Assembly: GCA_027018875.1 (NCBI GenBank)
Contig: JALUYA010000002.1
Span: 43,767-107,766 of the forward strand
Length of the DNA stretch: 64,000 nucleotides
Reading direction: 5' to 3'
Source of the DNA: Gammaproteobacteria bacterium
GTDB taxonomy: Bacteria > Pseudomonadota > Gammaproteobacteria > JAKDMP01
A program made the translations under genes and the position numbers. Below, one piece after another: positions 16,483-26,169 of this stretch. The notes below the pieces were generated by a model, which was not told where the DNA came from, made no database searches, and was given only the letters and a program-made list of their open reading frames with translations. Within the stretch, counting starts at the first letter, position 1. The number at the start of each line of letters is the position of its first letter.

Positions 16483-16895
16483 CGCCGCGGGTCGTGAGTC
16501 GTGAGAATATTGATACGATCGAACCCCAGTGACCCGGCCACGTCCATGACCGTCACGATGGCCTGGGTCGAAGCCCGGGCATCTGCGCGCAGAATTACGC
16601 GACGCCGCCGATTCCGGCCCGCGAGCCGCTCAAGCGCTGCCCGCAATGTCGCCGCCCGGGAGTTGATCAGGGCGCGACCGTTAACTAGGTACAAACCCCG
16701 TCGGGTCACGGTCACGGTGATGGGCGAGACGCCGGGCGGCGCGGTCACGCTGGCTTTCGGCAGCTCTACCCGGATACGCGAAGGATGGATGAAGGTTGTC
16801 GAGAGCATGAAAAAAATAAGCAGCATCAACACCACGTCGATCATCGATACCAGGCTGATTTCCGGGTCTTCGCCCCGGCGAGGACGCAGATTCAT
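16479..16895 (-). CDS. exbD: ExbD/TolR-family biopolymer transport protein
   Basis: This is a 138-residue inner-membrane protein with one N-terminal transmembrane helix (ISLVSMIDVVLMLLIFFMLS) containing the conserved Asp used in proton-driven force generation. A small periplasmic domain follows. It overlaps the ExbB-type gene upstream and msbA downstream by four bases each. ExbB/ExbD pairs energise TonB receptors or Tol-Pal. In this comEC-msbA context, homologues are usually named ExbD, but the energised partner is not shown by the sequence. Confidence 0.93.
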   Translation of the reverse strand: MNLRPRRGEDPEISLVSMIDVVLMLLIFFMLSTTFIHPSRIRVELPKASVTAPPGVSPITVTVTRRGLYLVNGRALINSRAATLRAALERLAGRNRRRRVILRADARASTQAIVTVMDVAGSLGFDRINILTTHDPRR

Positions 16896-17527
16896 GCCCC
16901 ACTGCGGGAATGTTGGGGTTCGGCTTTACCCGAATGTAGTGCTTCGACTAACTTTATCGCATCCGCTTCCATCCGCACGACCAGATCATCCACCTTACCG
17001 CGAAAATAGCGATAGGCGATCAAGCTGGGAATTGCGACCGTCAATCCGGCTGCCGTGGTAATGAGCGCCTCGGCAATGCCGCCGGAAAGGACTTGGGGGC
17101 TGGCCGTTCCCTGGCTGGTAATCACCGCAAAAACCTTCATGATGCCGAGCACCGTGCCTAGCAGGCCAAGCAGGGGGCTGATTCCGGCGATGGTGCCGAG
17201 GGTGTTGAGGTAACGCTCGAGCTCATGCACGACATGGCGGCCGATATCCTCTATCGACTCCTTCATCAGGGCGCGGCTGTCACTGCGGTGCACGAGCCCG
17301 GCGGCCAGGATGTTCCCCAAGGGGGAATGGCGGCGAAGATACTCGATGCGGGCGGCATCGAGTTCTCCGTTTTTGATCCATAGCCAGATCTCGGCCAGCA
17401 AGTGTTGCGGACAAATTCGGCTCGAGCGCAGGGTCCACAAACGCTCGAGCGCGATCCCGAGCGCAATGACCGAGCATAGTAAAATTGGCAACATCAGCCA
17501 GCCGCCTTCGCGGACAGTTTCCAGCAT
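16892..17527 (-). CDS. exbB: ExbB/TolQ/MotA-family proton channel protein
   Basis: This is a 211-residue protein beginning MLETVREGGWLMLPILLCSV. It has three transmembrane helices and the family's conserved GTVLGIMKVF and GGIAEALITTAAGLTVAIPSL regions. The frame stays open to 17554, but the ATG at 17527 is preferred because GGAG lies seven bases upstream. ExbB forms the pentameric channel around ExbD helices. It is the first gene of the exbBD-msbA-lpxK-ycaR-kdsB run and lies about 90 bp downstream of comEC. Confidence 0.93.
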   Translation of the reverse strand: MLETVREGGWLMLPILLCSVIALGIALERLWTLRSSRICPQHLLAEIWLWIKNGELDAARIEYLRRHSPLGNILAAGLVHRSDSRALMKESIEDIGRHVVHELERYLNTLGTIAGISPLLGLLGTVLGIMKVFAVITSQGTASPQVLSGGIAEALITTAAGLTVAIPSLIAYRYFRGKVDDLVVRMEADAIKLVEALHSGKAEPQHSRSGA

Positions 17528-17620
17528 ATTTCGGCTCCGCCGGGTAGGTGACAATCATTTTGATCGAAACATCATAACAAGCCGAATCGCATGGCTTGCA
17601 AGCGATCGGATACAGCCCGC

Positions 17621-19996
17621 CTATGGATCGGTCCAGGGCCGACGATGATCCAGCCGGTAGCGTCCGCGTAGCCGTACGCCTTCGCCCGGCACAACTTCAA
17701 AGCGTAGCGCCCCGGTATAAGCGGTATTGAACAGGCGCGCCGGGGTTGAACCGTAGCGGGCCAGCACCGTTTGGCGGGGGAATCCATAGCGGTTGTGGTA
17801 CCCGGTGGTAAAGATTACAAACCGGGGATGCACTGCCTTGATAAAGGCCGGGGTCGAGGAGGTGGCACTGCCATGATGCGGGGCTATCAGTACCTCGGCC
17901 GCCAGTGCCCGGCGCGCATGAGTCACCAGCCAGTGCTCACCTCCCCGTTCAATATCACCCGGTATCAGTACACTGCCGCCGGAACCGCTGACCTTCAGCA
18001 CGCAAGAATGATTATTATCCGGATGCCCCGACCCCGGCGGCGGAGACAGGATGAAAAAGTCAACCCGGTCATACCTCCAGCGTTGCCCCGCCCGGCACAT
18101 CCGTCCTATCCCCGGGGCGCTGGAAAATACCGGCACATCGGGCCAGGCCGCGGCCAGGGCGGGCAGCCCACCGGCATGATCCCTGTCCGCATGGGAAATG
18201 ACGATCAGCGACGGCCTATGCAAACGATACGCGGCGAAATAAGGCAGCAATATCTCACTCCCGGCGCTGCGCCCATTCCATCCTGCCGGTCCCGAATCCA
18301 CCAAAACTATGTGGCGAGCGGTCTGGATCGCCACCGCCGAGCCTTGTCCGACGTCGAAGACGGTGAAAAAAAATCCACCTGCCGGTGGCTCACGGATGAG
18401 AGGCCACAGCAACGGCAGGCACAAGGCCGCCCCGGCCAGGCGAATTCCAAGTCCCCGTGGAGCGAGCAAAGCCACCGCCCCGCCAATGGCCGCCGCCAGC
18501 ACCAACCCATCGACAGGGGCGATGGCAAGGGTTGCGTGGGGCACGTGGGCCAACCAGTCGAGGGCAATAAACAGGTGCCGCAGGCCCCAGGCGGCGGCCC
18601 GGAAAAAAACATCCCCCCAACCCGGGTGCAGTAAGGTCGCCATAATTCCCAGGAGCGCAAATGGAACCACCAGCCATCCCACCACCGGCACCGCAAGCAG
18701 ATTTGCCACCGGTCCGATGAGCGAGATCCGGCCGAAAAAAGCGCCAACCAGGGGGATCAGCCCCAACGATACGACCAGTTGCGCGCGCACCAGGCCGCGA
18801 CCGCTGCGGGCCGCAGCCAGGCCGTAGAGTAGGGCCGCCACGGCACCGAAGGATAACCAGAAACTCGCGGTGATCACCGCCAGCGGGGAAAACAGCGTCA
18901 CCACGAAGGCAGCCAGACCGAGGGCATCGCCCAGCGCGATGCGCCGCCGCAGCATCAGGGCTACCAGCGGTAGGGCCAGCATGACCAGCGCCCGCCGGGT
19001 AGGCAGCCCAAAACCGGCTAGCGCCGCATAGCCGAGTGCGGCCAACCAGGCCAACACCGCGGCCGCGAGCAGTACCGGGATATGCCGCACCAGGGCGTGA
19101 GCCCGGCGCAAGATCCCCCGGGCAAGGAAGAACACCAAGGCGGCAATCAGACCCAGGTGCAACCCCGAGATAGCCAGTAAATGGGTGGTACCCGTGGCGC
19201 GCAGCGTTCTCCATTGGGCCTGGCTCACTTCGCCCCGTTCGCCCACGGCGAGCCCGGTCACCAGGCCTGCTGCGGGATTGTTGGGTAATGCAGCCTGGAT
19301 TGCCCGTGCCAACCGTTCCCGCCATTGGAGCAGTCCGCCCGCGGCGCCCGCAAGGCGGGTTGCCCGGTTATGGTAAACATAGCCGCCGGCGCCTATCCCA
19401 TGGGCCAGGGCCCAGCCCGCATAATCGAATCCCCCCGGGTTGGCGCGGGAGCGAGGACGGCGCAAACGCACCGCAAACCGCCACACCTCACCCGCCTTGG
19501 GGGTCGGGCCATGAGGTGGGCGGTACCAACTTAGAACGATCTTGCGGGGCAGGGAAACCGGGTGTCCGATACCGGGTATTTTGCCCCGGCGCACCTCTAC
19601 CTCGAAGCGTATCCGCCCCACATTGCGATGGGGAATCGTGGCGATACGCCCGACGATCTCCAGGGTTTTGCCCGCCAACGCAGGTGCCAGGCGATCCCGC
19701 AACGCCCGATCGGCCGCATGGGTCGAGTAGATTGCCCCCAGCACGGCCATGAACAACAAGGCAAAACGGCGGTCGTAAAAACAGGCGCCGGCCGCTATCC
19801 CGACTCCTGCTCCAAGCACAACAAATGAGGGGGGAGTCGATCCGCCCAGCGCCAAAGTGGCGCCGATAACCCATGCGGCTCCCAGCAGCGAAAGCGCGGG
19901 CCAGCGCCCGTGCGGTATTGTTACCCTACTCGTGGCGCAGCGCCTCGGCCGGGGAAATCCGCGCGCCGCGCAGGGCGGGATAGACCGCGGCGACAA
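17621..19996 (-). CDS. comEC: DNA internalisation competence protein ComEC/Rec2
   Basis: This is a large polytopic membrane protein of up to 791 residues that conducts single-stranded DNA into the cytoplasm during natural transformation. It has N-terminal hydrophobic helices and an OB-like DUF4131 region. The Competence domain (TGLAVGERGEVSQAQW...TGTTHLLAISGLHLGL) follows. The C-terminal metallo-beta-lactamase domain has VFDVGQGSAVAI, SHADRDHAGG and APHHGS metal-binding motifs, all intact. The start is uncertain: the ATG at 19996 overlaps lolE by 71 bases and no better start was found. Competence cannot be inferred from this gene alone. Confidence 0.94.
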   Translation of the reverse strand: MSPRSIPPCAARGFPRPRRCATSRVTIPHGRWPALSLLGAAWVIGATLALGGSTPPSFVVLGAGVGIAAGACFYDRRFALLFMAVLGAIYSTHAADRALRDRLAPALAGKTLEIVGRIATIPHRNVGRIRFEVEVRRGKIPGIGHPVSLPRKIVLSWYRPPHGPTPKAGEVWRFAVRLRRPRSRANPGGFDYAGWALAHGIGAGGYVYHNRATRLAGAAGGLLQWRERLARAIQAALPNNPAAGLVTGLAVGERGEVSQAQWRTLRATGTTHLLAISGLHLGLIAALVFFLARGILRRAHALVRHIPVLLAAAVLAWLAALGYAALAGFGLPTRRALVMLALPLVALMLRRRIALGDALGLAAFVVTLFSPLAVITASFWLSFGAVAALLYGLAAARSGRGLVRAQLVVSLGLIPLVGAFFGRISLIGPVANLLAVPVVGWLVVPFALLGIMATLLHPGWGDVFFRAAAWGLRHLFIALDWLAHVPHATLAIAPVDGLVLAAAIGGAVALLAPRGLGIRLAGAALCLPLLWPLIREPPAGGFFFTVFDVGQGSAVAIQTARHIVLVDSGPAGWNGRSAGSEILLPYFAAYRLHRPSLIVISHADRDHAGGLPALAAAWPDVPVFSSAPGIGRMCRAGQRWRYDRVDFFILSPPPGSGHPDNNHSCVLKVSGSGGSVLIPGDIERGGEHWLVTHARRALAAEVLIAPHHGSATSSTPAFIKAVHPRFVIFTTGYHNRYGFPRQTVLARYGSTPARLFNTAYTGALRFEVVPGEGVRLRGRYRLDHRRPWTDP

Positions 19997-21140
19997 GAGT
20001 GAGTCCCAACGCTACCGCCGCCGTGGCTGCCAGTTCCTGCCATTGGAACCGCGCCGGCAGTTCGCTGATCAGGTACACCGAGGGCGGCAGCAGACGGGTG
20101 TGGAATGCGGCATCGAGTCCGGCAAGCAGGCGATTGACGTTGAGAGCGAGAGCGGCGCCCAACCCGAGGCCGATGCCCGTGCCCACCACGCCGAGCATCA
20201 GCCCCTGCAGGAAAAATACCCGGGAGATGGCCCCCGGGGTGAATCCCAGCGTCGCGAGCACTGCGATTTCGGGTTCGCGGTCGAGCCCCGAAACTACCAA
20301 TGTGGCAATGACCGTGAAGGCGGCAACCGCGAGAATCGCCGCCAACACAACGAAGACCATTCGTTTTTCGAGCCCAATGGTCGCGAATAGGTCGGCCTGC
20401 CGCTCGGTCCAGTCGGACACTTGATAACCGGGCCCCAAACGCGCCCGCAGGCCGGCGGCCAGCGCCGGTGCGGCCAGCGGTCGATCCAGGCGCAGTACCA
20501 CCCCGACCGGCCCTGCATGAGGGAACAAATGTTTCGAATCGGCCAGGTCGGTATAGCCCATCCGGCGCTCGATTTCATAGATTCCAATCCGGTAAATTCC
20601 CCGGATACGGTAGCGGGACAAGCGGGGAGTAAAATTACCTTGGCCCGCCCGAGCGGTCAGCAGGGTCACCGGGCTGCCCAGCCGCAAATCCAGTTCCCGG
20701 GCCAGGGCGCGGCCGATGATCAACCCGTGACCGCCCGGTGTCAGTGCCTTGAGTCGGCCCGCAACCAGGTGTGAACCCAGATCGGAAACCCGGGCCTCGG
20801 GCGCCGGTTCGATTCCCCGGATACCCATCGGAGCGAGGCGGTTACCGGCAAGCAGCAATGCCTCCCCATTCAGGCTTGGAGCCACCGCCCGCACTCCCGC
20901 TTGGTGCCCGAGCCGCGCGGCCAGCGGCCGCCAATTCACACCCGGCGGCGGCGTAATGGTCAACTCCGAACCCAGCGCTACCAGTTTCTCGGATAACACG
21001 CCCTCGAAGCCACTCATGACCGCCAGTACCGTGGTCAACACCAACACCCCCAGTCCGATGCTGCCCACGGCGACTACGGCCAGCAATGTGGTCAAGCGGC
21101 CAGGAGCAAAAAGCAGCTTCCATGCCAGGCGCAGGCTCAT
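19926..21140 (-). CDS. lolE: Lipoprotein-releasing system permease, LolC/LolE family
   Basis: This is a 404-residue MacB/FtsX-type permease with one N-terminal transmembrane helix (LAVVAVGSIGLGVLVLTTVL), a large periplasmic domain and three C-terminal helices. With LolC and LolD it extracts outer-membrane lipoproteins from the inner membrane and passes them to LolA. The start overlaps the lolD stop by four bases. As the distal of two paralogous permeases flanking lolD, it is named LolE by position. Confidence 0.92.
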   Translation of the reverse strand: MSLRLAWKLLFAPGRLTTLLAVVAVGSIGLGVLVLTTVLAVMSGFEGVLSEKLVALGSELTITPPPGVNWRPLAARLGHQAGVRAVAPSLNGEALLLAGNRLAPMGIRGIEPAPEARVSDLGSHLVAGRLKALTPGGHGLIIGRALARELDLRLGSPVTLLTARAGQGNFTPRLSRYRIRGIYRIGIYEIERRMGYTDLADSKHLFPHAGPVGVVLRLDRPLAAPALAAGLRARLGPGYQVSDWTERQADLFATIGLEKRMVFVVLAAILAVAAFTVIATLVVSGLDREPEIAVLATLGFTPGAISRVFFLQGLMLGVVGTGIGLGLGAALALNVNRLLAGLDAAFHTRLLPPSVYLISELPARFQWQELAATAAVALGLTLVAAVYPALRGARISPAEALRHE

Positions 21141-21817
21141 GCCGCGGTAAACCGGCCACGCTCAAGATGCAATAATCGCCCCGCCGCCCGCGCAATTGCA
21201 TCATCGTGCGTGGCGATCAAAAAGGCCGTCCCGGCCTGCTCGGAGATCTCCAGCATCAACGCATAAACCTCGGCCCCGGTCAAGGCATCCAGGTTGCCGG
21301 TAGGCTCGTCGGCCAAAACCACTGCTGGTCGTCGTGCGAGCGCGCGCGCAATCGCCACCCGCTGACGTTCGCCACCCGAAAGGCGTGCGGGGCGGGCGTT
21401 GGTGCGGTCGGCGAGCCCAACGCGGGCGAGCAATTCACGGGCTTGCGCCCGTGCCCGCCGCGCGGAGATGCCTCCGATGAGCAGGGGCAAGGCAACATTT
21501 TCCAACGCCGTAAACTCCATCAACAGATGATGGAACTGGTATATAAATCCCAGCGAGCGGTTGCGCAATCGGGCGGCGGCCGCCAAACCCATCCGCTCGA
21601 TATGTTCTCCGACCAGTTCTACCATCCCGGCGTCGGGTCGATCCAGGCCGGCCAGCAGGTGCAGTAAAGTGGATTTTCCGCTGCCCGAAGCCCCCAGCAC
21701 AGCCACGCGTTCGCCTGCTTCAAGATCGACATCCACTCCGTCGAGTACCCGCTGCGCCACCCCTCCGGTGTAATAGTCTTTGAGCAGTCCGCGTGCGCGG
21801 AGTACCACCTCAGCCAT
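21137..21817 (-). CDS. lolD: Lipoprotein-releasing system ATP-binding protein LolD
   Basis: This is a 226-residue ABC ATPase powering lipoprotein release. Walker A is LGASGSGKSTLLHLLAGLD (about 39-57), the signature is LSGGERQRVAIARALARRP and Walker B is VVLADEPTGNLD, followed by a switch histidine in IATHDD. It lies between the two permease genes with overlaps of 8 and 4 bases, the canonical lolCDE arrangement. Related MacB/FtsE ATPases share these motifs, so the gene context decides the name. Confidence 0.96.
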   Translation of the reverse strand: MAEVVLRARGLLKDYYTGGVAQRVLDGVDVDLEAGERVAVLGASGSGKSTLLHLLAGLDRPDAGMVELVGEHIERMGLAAAARLRNRSLGFIYQFHHLLMEFTALENVALPLLIGGISARRARAQARELLARVGLADRTNARPARLSGGERQRVAIARALARRPAVVLADEPTGNLDALTGAEVYALMLEISEQAGTAFLIATHDDAIARAAGRLLHLERGRFTAA

Positions 21818-23057
21818 CGGCCAATGCCTCGATCACCCGGAGTCGCGCGGCCCGTCGAGCGGGGAGCCAAGCCGCCGCAAGCACCAGAACCGCGGCCATG
21901 GCAACAATTCCGCCTACTTGTGCCGGATCCACCCGAGCGGGCAATCCGATGACCTCGACTCCCCCCATTGTCAGCAGCGGATGACCCAGCCATCGACCCA
22001 CCTGCTCCACCACGGAGTTGATATTGAAAGCCAGCGCCAGGCCTGCGCCCAACCCCAGCATAATTCCCAGGGAACCAATGGCTACGCCCAGGCTTAAAAA
22101 CGTCGCCAACAAGGCCCGCGGAGTCAGACCCATGGTGGCCAGCACGGCAATCTCCGCCCGCTTGTCGGCAACCAGCACGGTCAGTACTCCAAGTACATTG
22201 AAGGCGGCGATCAGCACGGCCAGTCCGACCAGCAGGAACATCATTCTTTGTTCATTGGCGAGGGCGGCAAATAAGGCTTGGTGTTGTTCCTGCCAGGTAC
22301 GCACTTTGAGCCCCGGCGGTAAGCTCGAGCGCAACCTTGCGGCCACCGTATCGGCCTGGAAGGGATGCTTGAGTTCAAGGACCAGCTCGTTGGGAGCCGA
22401 CAGTCCGAACAGTCGCAGGGCATAGCGCCGGGCGGTCAATGCGAGCCCCGCGTCGTAGCGGGCGTTACCCACGGCAAACACGCCGACCACCCGGAAGCGG
22501 CGCAGCCGGGGTACGAACCCTACCGGTGTTATCAGGCCGCGCGGCAAAACCACCATGACGCGTTGACCCGGAACCACGTTCAATCGCAGGGCTAAATCAC
22601 GCCCCAGTACGATCCCGTAGGGGGTCGAGGCGAGTTGCCCGAGTGAGCCGATCAGCATGTGTTGACCAATACTGGTCATGGCCTGCTCCCGGCGGGGCAA
22701 AACCCCTTTGAGCCTTACCCCCGCCAGCGTTCCGTTCCGGCTCAGCACAACCTCTCTTGCCGCATATGCCATCCCCGTGCGCACATCCGGCTGTTTACGT
22801 AAACCCGCCAACAGTTTCGCCACCTCGGGCAGGGCCTTATGGTTACGGGCGAGTACCGTGACTTGTGCGCCGAGAGCGAGGATACGATTCACCTGAAAAT
22901 CCCGCATGCCGTTCATCACCGAGAGTACGACAATCAGCGCCGCAACCCCCAGTGCAACTCCGAGTATCGCCACCAGCGCTACCACCGAAACGAAACGGCT
23001 CCGGCGCCGCACCCGAAGGTAGCGCAAACCAAGAGCCAGCGGTAAGGGGCGCAACAT
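21810..23057 (-). CDS. lolC: Lipoprotein-releasing system permease LolC
   Basis: The ATG at 23057 gives 415 residues beginning MLRPLPLALGLRYLRVRRRS, the expected LolC/E N-terminus. The open frame extends 28 codons further upstream without family similarity, so that extension is not used. The protein has an N-terminal transmembrane helix (FVSVVALVAILGVALGVAAL), the VLSVMNGM motif typical of LolC/E, a periplasmic domain and C-terminal helices. It is the first gene of lolCDE and diverges from the small exported-protein gene at 23146. Confidence 0.94.
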   Translation of the reverse strand: MLRPLPLALGLRYLRVRRRSRFVSVVALVAILGVALGVAALIVVLSVMNGMRDFQVNRILALGAQVTVLARNHKALPEVAKLLAGLRKQPDVRTGMAYAAREVVLSRNGTLAGVRLKGVLPRREQAMTSIGQHMLIGSLGQLASTPYGIVLGRDLALRLNVVPGQRVMVVLPRGLITPVGFVPRLRRFRVVGVFAVGNARYDAGLALTARRYALRLFGLSAPNELVLELKHPFQADTVAARLRSSLPPGLKVRTWQEQHQALFAALANEQRMMFLLVGLAVLIAAFNVLGVLTVLVADKRAEIAVLATMGLTPRALLATFLSLGVAIGSLGIMLGLGAGLALAFNINSVVEQVGRWLGHPLLTMGGVEVIGLPARVDPAQVGGIVAMAAVLVLAAAWLPARRAARLRVIEALADG

Positions 23058-23145
23058 GAGCGCATTTAAGCATATTCTCCGTACCCCATCCGGATTGGCA
23101 TACGATGCTATAGTTTGCGAACCAGGTGAAGGGGAATGCATATCG

Positions 23146-23508
23146 ATGAAGATTCGGGGTTTTCTGTTAGTGATCTTGATCTCGGTGCCGGCGCTGGCTT
23201 GGGGCGCCCCGCCCGGTGCGGGAAAACCCGCCGCTCCCGCCTATAATCGGCCTTACCCGGTCCGCGGGATGGTCATGGCCAACGTGCGCCGGATATTCGG
23301 CGCCCCCGTGCGGGTTTTGCCGCCGGATCCCCTGACGGCCGGCGGACCTTTGCGCCCCCCCATCAATCGCTGGGTATATCGCCACTTTACGGTCTATTTC
23401 GAGCGTAACCGGGTCATCCATACCATACCGACCCACTCATTCAAGCCTCCCAGGGTTTACGCGCCGGTGGCCGGCAGTAGCGACCAAGGTGGGTTAAAAG
23501 ATCGCTGA
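23146..23508 (+). CDS. Small exported hypothetical protein
   Basis: This 120-residue protein has a clear signal peptide (MKIRGFLLVILISVPALAWG, cleavage probably after Ala). The mature part is proline-rich and basic, with a central VRGMVMANVRRIFGAP segment reminiscent of the short helix-plus-strand unit of SmpA/OmlA-type proteins. It ends HFTVYFERNRVIHTIPTHS. The start at 23146 is preferred over an upstream in-frame ATG at 23056 because it places a signal peptide at the N-terminus and follows a GAAGGGGA ribosome-binding site. A TATAGT (23109-23114) could be its -10. Function unknown; a periplasmic role is inferred. Confidence 0.75.
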   Translation: MKIRGFLLVILISVPALAWGAPPGAGKPAAPAYNRPYPVRGMVMANVRRIFGAPVRVLPPDPLTAGGPLRPPINRWVYRHFTVYFERNRVIHTIPTHSFKPPRVYAPVAGSSDQGGLKDR

Positions 23509-23563
23509 ATCTCATTGAACGGGCGCCCGAAGGCTCTTGGTATGGGGTTCAAATCACGCGGAG

Positions 23564-23613
23564 CGGCCCTCCCGATGGTTAGGTTAGGGAAACGGGAACC
23601 ATCCGGAGGGCCG
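23564..23613. repeat. Long inverted repeat between the small exported gene and rne
   Basis: Two 17-bp arms (23564-23580 and 23597-23613) are complementary at 16 of 17 positions around a 16-base loop. The hairpin ends 7 bp from the rne stop codon and 56 bp after the convergent small gene. Neither strand has a T-run behind it, so it is not a standard intrinsic terminator. It could cap both convergent mRNAs against exonucleases or be a REP-like element. Confidence 0.65.
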
Positions 23614-23619
23614 GAATCA

Positions 23620-25875
23620 TCAGTCGTCCTGATGTTCTGGTGCCTTGGCGTCGGCCGCCTGCTCGCGCTGGTACAAGGCCGCCAATTGCGGAGTATCCGC
23701 CTTCCGGGGAACCGTTTTGTCCTGGACCCGGGTTTTCTGCCTGGGGGTCGATGTCGCCTCGTGTTGCGTGGTGGATTCTTGGCTTGGACCGGGGGTACCC
23801 GTGTCCGGTGTGGCGCTGTCGCTAGCGACATGGTTTGAAGTTGCGCGCGCGGTTCGGCGTCGGCCACCGCGGCGTCCGCGCCGTGTCCGGGGATGGGTTG
23901 AGTGGGACTGGGTCGCATTCTGATTCGGATTGTCTCCGGGGGGCGGGGATACTTGTGCCGTGGTATCCGTGGGCTTGACAAGTTTATCGGGCTTTTTTAC
24001 CGGCTCGGCCTGGGTCCTTTGACCCGGGGTGATACGACGAGGCGGTGAGCCCGAAGGGGTGATCTTCTTACCGGTATTGGTTCCTGTTCGTGAGCGGTTA
24101 TTTGAGCGTTGGTTTCTCCTTTGCCCCCGCTTTTGAGTGCTGCCGCGGCGAGGGGGGTGGCGGGTGGCGGGCGATTTTGCGAGTTTGGGTTCGGGCTTGG
24201 CCTTGGCCTTGTCGCCGAGGAGGGTGCTCAGCAGGCGGGTGAACCAGCCACCGGATTTGGGTGTTGCGGCGGGAGTAGCGATGGGAGCGGCGGAAGAGCG
24301 CAGAACGCGGACCGCCGGTTCCGGAGGTGCTGCGACGGTTCGCGGCGCCCTCGGAGGGGGTGGCGCAATGCCGGTGTAGGAGGGAGCCGAATGTTCAGTC
24401 AGTTGGTCATCGCGGATGCGTTCGATATCGAATGCCGGGGAATCCAGGTGCGGGCGGGGGATCAGAAGCACTCGAGTTCCGCTGTGGGCTTCAATATCCA
24501 CCAATCCGGTACGTTTTTCATTCATCAAGAAACTGGCCACCTCGACCGGGACTTCAACCCGAACCAAGGCCGTCCGATCCTTGATTGCCTCCTCGTGAAT
24601 GAGGCGTAATATCAGGATGGCGAGCGATTCGATGGAGCGGATTCTGCCGCGGCCCTCGCAGCGGGGGCAACGCTCGAGCACCGTTTCTCCCAATGAGGGG
24701 CGCAGACGCTGGCGGGATAGCTCGAGCAGGCCAAATCGCGAGATGCTCCCGACTTGCAGACGCGCTCGATCCAGCATGAGAGATTCGTGAAATTTTTGTT
24801 CGACTTCGCGATGGTGGCGCATGGAGCCCATGTCGATGAAGTCGATCACGATGAGTCCGCCTATGTCGCGGATACGCAATTGACGGGCAATTTCCTCGGC
24901 TGCCTCCAGATTGGTGTTGAGGGCGGTTTCATTGATATCGCTTCCCTGTGTCGCCCGGGCGGAGTTGACATCGATGGCAACCAGAGCCTCGGTGGTATCG
25001 ATAACCAGCGAGCCCCCGGATGGAAGCCGAACCAGGCGGTGGTAGGCGGCATCGATTTGGCTCTCGATCTGAAAACGAGTCAGCAAGGGTACCGGATCAT
25101 CGTAGAATTTGAGCTTGGAAAGTTGCTGGGGCATAACCATTTTCATAAACCCCTGCGCTTCTTCATAGACCTTTGCGTCATCGACCAGGATCTCTCCAAT
25201 GTCGTTGGTGTAGTGATCCCGGAGTGCACGGATAATGACGTTCGATTCCTGATAGATCAGGAATGGCGCGGGGCGGTTCGCGGCCGCCTGGCCGATGGCC
25301 TGCCAGATCTGGGACAGGTAATCTAGATCCCACTGCAACTGTTCCAGGGTTCGTCCAACCCCAGCCGTGCGGATAATGACGCCGCTGCCGTCGGGGATAT
25401 TGAGTTGACCGAGGAGTTCGCGGATTTCCTCGCGTCCGGTTCCCTCGATGCGCCGTGAAACTCCGCCGGCACGGGGATTGTTCGGCATCAATACCAGGTA
25501 GCGGCCGGCCAGGCTGATGTAAGTGGTGAGCGCGGCCCCCTTGGTTCCACGTTCCTCTTTTTCAACCTGGACGATCAGTTCCTGACCTTCTTTTATTGCG
25601 TCGTTAATGGTGAGCCTCTCGCCGGAGGCGGGCTCTCGATGGTGATAGGCGGGGGAGATATCCCGCAGCGGCAGGAAGCCGTGACGGGCACCGCCGTATT
25701 CGATAAAACAGGCCTCCAGGCTGGGTTCCACTCGGGTTACACGGCCCTTGTAGATATTGGCTTTTTTCTGGCCGCGGCCGGGAACTTCAATATCGAGGTC
25801 ATATAGGTATTGTCCATCAACCAGCGCAACCCGGACCTCTTCGGGCTGCGCTGCATTGATCAGCATGCGTTTCAT
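23620..25875 (-). CDS. rne: Ribonuclease E
   Basis: This is the endoribonuclease at the heart of mRNA decay and rRNA/tRNA processing. The 751-residue protein starts [20 protein letters not shown]. The S1 domain spans roughly residues 35-120. The 5' sensor and DNase I-like catalytic part carry metal-binding Asp residues in [11 protein letters not shown] and [10 protein letters not shown], and the zinc link is CPRCEGRG near 405. After about residue 500 the sequence becomes proline-, arginine- and serine-rich and probably disordered. That tail is about 250 residues, much shorter than the E. coli scaffold of over 500. The roughly 280-nt leader fits the autoregulated 5' UTR known for rne. Confidence 0.95.
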   Translation of the reverse strand: MKRMLINAAQPEEVRVALVDGQYLYDLDIEVPGRGQKKANIYKGRVTRVEPSLEACFIEYGGARHGFLPLRDISPAYHHREPASGERLTINDAIKEGQELIVQVEKEERGTKGAALTTYISLAGRYLVLMPNNPRAGGVSRRIEGTGREEIRELLGQLNIPDGSGVIIRTAGVGRTLEQLQWDLDYLSQIWQAIGQAAANRPAPFLIYQESNVIIRALRDHYTNDIGEILVDDAKVYEEAQGFMKMVMPQQLSKLKFYDDPVPLLTRFQIESQIDAAYHRLVRLPSGGSLVIDTTEALVAIDVNSARATQGSDINETALNTNLEAAEEIARQLRIRDIGGLIVIDFIDMGSMRHHREVEQKFHESLMLDRARLQVGSISRFGLLELSRQRLRPSLGETVLERCPRCEGRGRIRSIESLAILILRLIHEEAIKDRTALVRVEVPVEVASFLMNEKRTGLVDIEAHSGTRVLLIPRPHLDSPAFDIERIRDDQLTEHSAPSYTGIAPPPPRAPRTVAAPPEPAVRVLRSSAAPIATPAATPKSGGWFTRLLSTLLGDKAKAKPEPKLAKSPATRHPPRRGSTQKRGQRRNQRSNNRSRTGTNTGKKITPSGSPPRRITPGQRTQAEPVKKPDKLVKPTDTTAQVSPPPGDNPNQNATQSHSTHPRTRRGRRGGRRRTARATSNHVASDSATPDTGTPGPSQESTTQHEATSTPRQKTRVQDKTVPRKADTPQLAALYQREQAADAKAPEHQDD

Positions 25876-26140
25876 CTATTTTGGTATCCGTACTTGAGCG
25901 CTCGTGTCAATTGGCACGGCAGGCATTCAGCGTGACGGAGAAGCGGGTTCTGGTGCTGCGTTGCGGCATCGATAGCGCGCACCCGGAACCGGTTCCATCT
26001 GTGCCAGCGCTTTGCAACCATGCAACAGACATGGGAGCGCTATGGTTTATTTTCCCGCCGTATGTTCCGGCGGACTCGAAAATCCAGGCCTCATTCCGAA
26101 CTGCCGGGCACTCCGGGCACGGCGATCGCAGAAAGTGACG

Positions 26141-26169
26141 TTGCCTGATGCAACGGGCGTTACTATAAC
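26141..26169 (+). promoter_or_regulatory. Sigma70-like promoter for rluC
   Basis: TTGCCT (26141-26146) and TATAAC (26164-26169) have an exact 17-bp spacer on the plus strand, 28 bp upstream of the rluC GTG. Its -10 overlaps the -10 of the opposite rne promoter. Confidence 0.65.

Noticed and set aside
23056..23145. Upstream in-frame extension of the small exported protein
   Set aside because: The extension would bury the signal peptide and covers the lolC start region; the ATG at 23146 fits better.
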